Positions 58,801 through 64,000 of a stretch of 64,000 nt of DNA are shown here, piece by piece. The notes beneath the pieces were generated by a model that worked only from the letters and a program-made list of their open reading frames with translations, was not told the origin of the DNA and ran no database searches. The stretch spans positions 43,553,724-43,617,723 of the forward strand of contig OX637287.1 of NCBI GenBank assembly GCA_951799445.1, in the 5' to 3' direction. Each line of letters begins with the position of its first letter. Within the stretch, counting starts at the first letter, position 1. The translations under genes and the position numbers were made by a program. This DNA comes from Pseudisothecium myosuroides (taxonomy: Eukaryota; Streptophyta; Bryopsida; Hypnales; Lembophyllaceae).

Positions 58801-60287
58801 ATTTTAATGCACCTATTGTGACTACATTATAAGACCTTGAATATTCTTCGCTTACATTTTTTTCACTAAAAATTTTGAAATTTTAGAAAAAATATTTGTT
58901 GAAGAATTGAGTTGAAAGTGTAGAGAAGTTTTTTTTGAAAACAAACAAACTTGCTTTTCATTCTTTATAAAAATTTTAAGTAGAAATAAAGGTTCAATAT
59001 AGAAGGATAAACTAAATCGTTAAGCATTGAAGTTTTTTGATGTTTAGAAGCCCAAAATTGCTTCAAAATACTTGTCCTCAAACAAAAAAAGGGTTTGTAA
59101 TGGATTCCTTATTGGTTCTGAAAGGAACCTACTATAGTTTCCCTTGGAAGAGTTTCAAAGGGCAATGCATCTTAGTATATTCTTTAGATCATCATGTCAA
59201 TTGAAGTTTGGATTAGCTTTGGTTTAGAGTTCAAGAAAAACTCTTCACCTTTGACACTTAAAATCAGCATATTACAGTAGAAGGTCTATAAAATACTAAC
59301 CTCTAGAAGCGTCCTCTCACATAGAGGTACATTTTGCTTTCTCATTGCACCAAAATTATACAAGACAATAGTATACATTTTAGGAGGTAGATGCTTCTTG
59401 TGCCCATTGTGGTTTAACTTCAAATTTCAATAACTAATTCCATCAAGCTACAAAAAATTTGAAACGGCTTGGGTTAGATGCTAGTTCTATTGTTTTCAAG
59501 AAAAATTTACAGAAAAATATTTCAAGAAGTCTAACTTCTCCAAATTAATTATCATCTAGAAATTGTCCAATTTCAAGTATCCTCACTATCTCATGTCTCG
59601 CCAACAGGCTCTACAACATAGTCATCAATGAACTATAGAATGCAAAGATCTACTAAATGGGCTCTTGAAGTTTGCTAAGGATTTTGGGTAGCAAAATCCC
59701 TTGCGATGGCCTCTGCCTACTAATAAGGAGCTAATAAAAATTGCCAAAAATTACATTGATCTTCATAAAATTTTCAGTTTTTTGATGAAATGGACAATGA
59801 TAATTTAATTTTCTTGGATTTGTTGGATCAATTATGTGCATCATGAATTCTAGTCTTCATACAAAAAATTGAGCCTAAAAATGCATCATATGGCTGTAAA
59901 ATACAAATTGAACGGATTGTCCGTTTCAACAAATATTTCAGTTGCAAGGGCATTAAGATATAACAATGGTCCATATTGCAACCAATATTCTCTTTACAAT
60001 GGCTAATGCAATTCCATGCTCTCAATTCTTAAAAGAAATTCAATTATTGTGAGAACCAACATCATTTGCTTGTTTGTCATATAGTTGATATTTAATTTCT
60101 ATAAATGTCAATTTCCTTCAATTTTTGTGTACAACAATCTGAAATGATGTATACCAACATGCCAAGGCACAATTTTTTTTAAAGTTATAAGAAAGAATTG
60201 ACAAAAGATAAAGTAATTTCAAATCATAGTGAACAAAACTGAGTTTTAGACGTGGCTAACTTTACAATTAATTTTCTTTCAAGTCAA
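55895..60287. other. Gene-free spacer with MITE remnants
   Basis: 57327-57372 is a short palindrome (GACCAACCCTTAAA...TTAAGGGTTGGTC). 58595-59010 matches the left part of family-B MITEs (CTCAAGGACC, CACTCAAAATTGCCA, GGATCTTGCAC, CTAGTATGA, TGCAAGAT) without a recognisable right end. Nothing else supported. Confidence 0.55.
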
Positions 60288-60290
60288 ATC

Positions 60291-60448
60291 CACAGGGAAA
60301 TTGGGAGGTCGATACCCCCCGGGGTAGTTTTTTTAGGTTGTAACTCTCCCCCCCCCAAAATTCTCTGAAAACAAAATTTTTTGGGGGGGTATAGTTTCAA
60401 TCTAGAAAAAAATACCCAGGGGGGGATCGACCTCCCAGTCTCCTTGTG
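60291..60448. mobile_element. CACTA-like MITE (158 bp)
   Basis: Imperfect terminal repeats CACAGGGAAATTGGGAGGTC and GACCTCCCAGTCTCCTTGTG, flanked by ATC on both sides (60288-60290, 60449-60451). CAC...GTG termini with a 3-bp duplication fit En/Spm (CACTA). Long G and C runs lie just inside the ends. Confidence 0.6.
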
Positions 60449-60451
60449 ATC

Positions 60452-61802
60452 ACAACTAATTTTTTCTTCAAACTTCTATAGTAACGTGTAGTTTGTCACG
60501 CACTACAACTTTTGTATATCCACTTTTGGACTTTGTCCATTGATGCTTATGGTATGGTTGTTTGATTGAAAACTTTTCAAATTTGTACCCAATTTTGTTA
60601 GTTCTTGTATATTGTAGTGACACTAATTTTGCACCTTTTTTGATAATATAAATCAATGTAGTGGTCTTCCTCCCAAATCTATAATAAAAATTGGGATCTA
60701 GAGTTCCAAATCCGACATGACACGGTCCTATAGTCCTATACCCACGGGTTCAAGCTTCATGATCTTTCTCTCTGTTTGTTGCCATTTTCCAACTAAATAT
60801 GAATAAAAATTTTTACATTTACTTTTCAAAGATGAAATTCTCAATGCCTTTTATAAGTGCTAAAAGTGAAGAAAATTGATATCAAATACAAAATATACTC
60901 AAAAAACCTGAAATTTTCAGCATAGGCGTATTTTGTAGTGTTAAACATCATGGTATAAAACAAGTTACCATGTCCTTCTAAAATTAGAGAATCAACATAC
61001 CATGGTCATAGGCCCAAAGCTCAAATTGCAAAAAAACATTGAATTTTAAGATTTTTTCCAATTTTCCAATTGGATCAGAAACTAAACTTGATAAGCTTCA
61101 TTTCATCAGTTGGTCTCGAATTCAAAAAATATCATTTTTATGGCTAAAATTCACACCAAAAGGAAAGAGCAAGAATTGTCCAAAATACTCTATTTAAAGA
61201 GTAATCTGTAGATCAAGCATCTTCTCCCTTAGAACGGTCAATAATATCACAATGTGGGAATATGCAATACTATTCACTAAAAATGCATTCAAACAACTTC
61301 CCCAAAAAATTGAAGGAAATTTTTTTTCCCCATCACACAGTCCCACCTGAAGTCACGCAACGTCCCTGCCTGCAGTCCAACCTGAAGTCATGCAACGTCC
61401 ATTAACGTCCATTAATTAAGGGTTAAAAGAATGCACCCTCTGCCGTAGTCGTCAAAAATTTCCAGGTCAAAGATGCCGAAGTGACACAGAAGTCCAACCT
61501 ACTCCCCAATTGATGCTTGTTGTTCTCATAATACAGACAGTACAGACTCCTATTGAGTTATATATATGCCTTCCCTGATCATACGGGAAACTACTCCGTC
61601 TTCTTCCTCATGTTCCTCAGTTTGCCAGAATTGCATGTTCGTCAGAAGATGCTTGTCGTCATCGTCAACCCATTGTCTGCAAAATGCATTCCACACATTC
61701 CTTCTATTGCTTGATGCCATCAGTCTAAGCTGAATACCACCAAAACCGTCTGTGTGCATGTATCCATTTTTGACAAGTTGAGATCGACGTTACTTCTACA
61801 CC
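60452..61802. other. Spacer and presumed aldo-keto reductase promoter
   Basis: 60970-61330 resembles 50690-51000 in inverted orientation (GCAATACTATTCACTAAAAA in both senses). 61340-61420 has a short duplication (CCTGAAGTCA-GCAACGTCC twice) ending at AAGGG-TTAA. The last ~250 bases before the gene are unique. Confidence 0.5.

Positions 61803-64000
<2,198 letters not shown>

Overview
The window looks like a nuclear contig of a land plant. All genes are split by GT-AG introns, intergenic DNA is AT-rich and full of transposons, and the gene families are plant ones: a 12-oxophytodienoate reductase, a phi-type glutathione transferase, a plant A-type-like P450, an SPS1/BLUS1-like STE20 kinase and a plant aldo-keto reductase. 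The Tat-like Ty3 element and long introns would fit a bryophyte, lycophyte or other non-seed plant, but I cannot name the species.

Layout. 1-1976 is gene-free. 1977-9263 is a complete LTR retrotransposon (LTRs, PBS, PPT, target duplication). Its plant-type RNase H lies in front of gag, in an accessory reading frame, while the RNase H inside pol has lost its key aspartate. Its 3' LTR is split by a 721-bp MITE. 11510-15190 is a three-exon P450 with non-canonical core motifs. 16198-21840 is a repeat-rich tract resembling the promoter end of another retroelement. 21840-22380 is a ~180-bp tandem repeat. 22474-23272 is a Harbinger-like MITE with a second MITE inside it. 25033-27378 is an intact beta-propeller-like gene. 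29653-37477 is a 16-exon STE20-like kinase with three breaks. 37549-43813 holds three ~930-bp TTAA-flanked MITEs, one of them inside a long palindromic element. 45750-48801 (minus) is an intact five-exon OPR ending in a candidate peroxisomal signal. 54655-55894 (minus) is a phi-type GST pseudogene with four stops. 61803-63973+ is an intact aldo-keto reductase cut by the window edge.

Two themes stand out. First, the retroelement has an unusual order: zinc-knuckle-like plus RNase H frame, then gag, protease, RT, decayed RNase H, integrase. Second, the breaks in the retroelement, GST and kinase are mostly what C:G to T:A transitions would produce (CAG or CAA to stop, TGG to stop, CGA to TGA, acceptor AG to AA). 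The two LTRs also differ almost only by transitions. This fits cytosine-methylation-driven decay, while OPR, the propeller gene and the aldo-keto reductase remain open.
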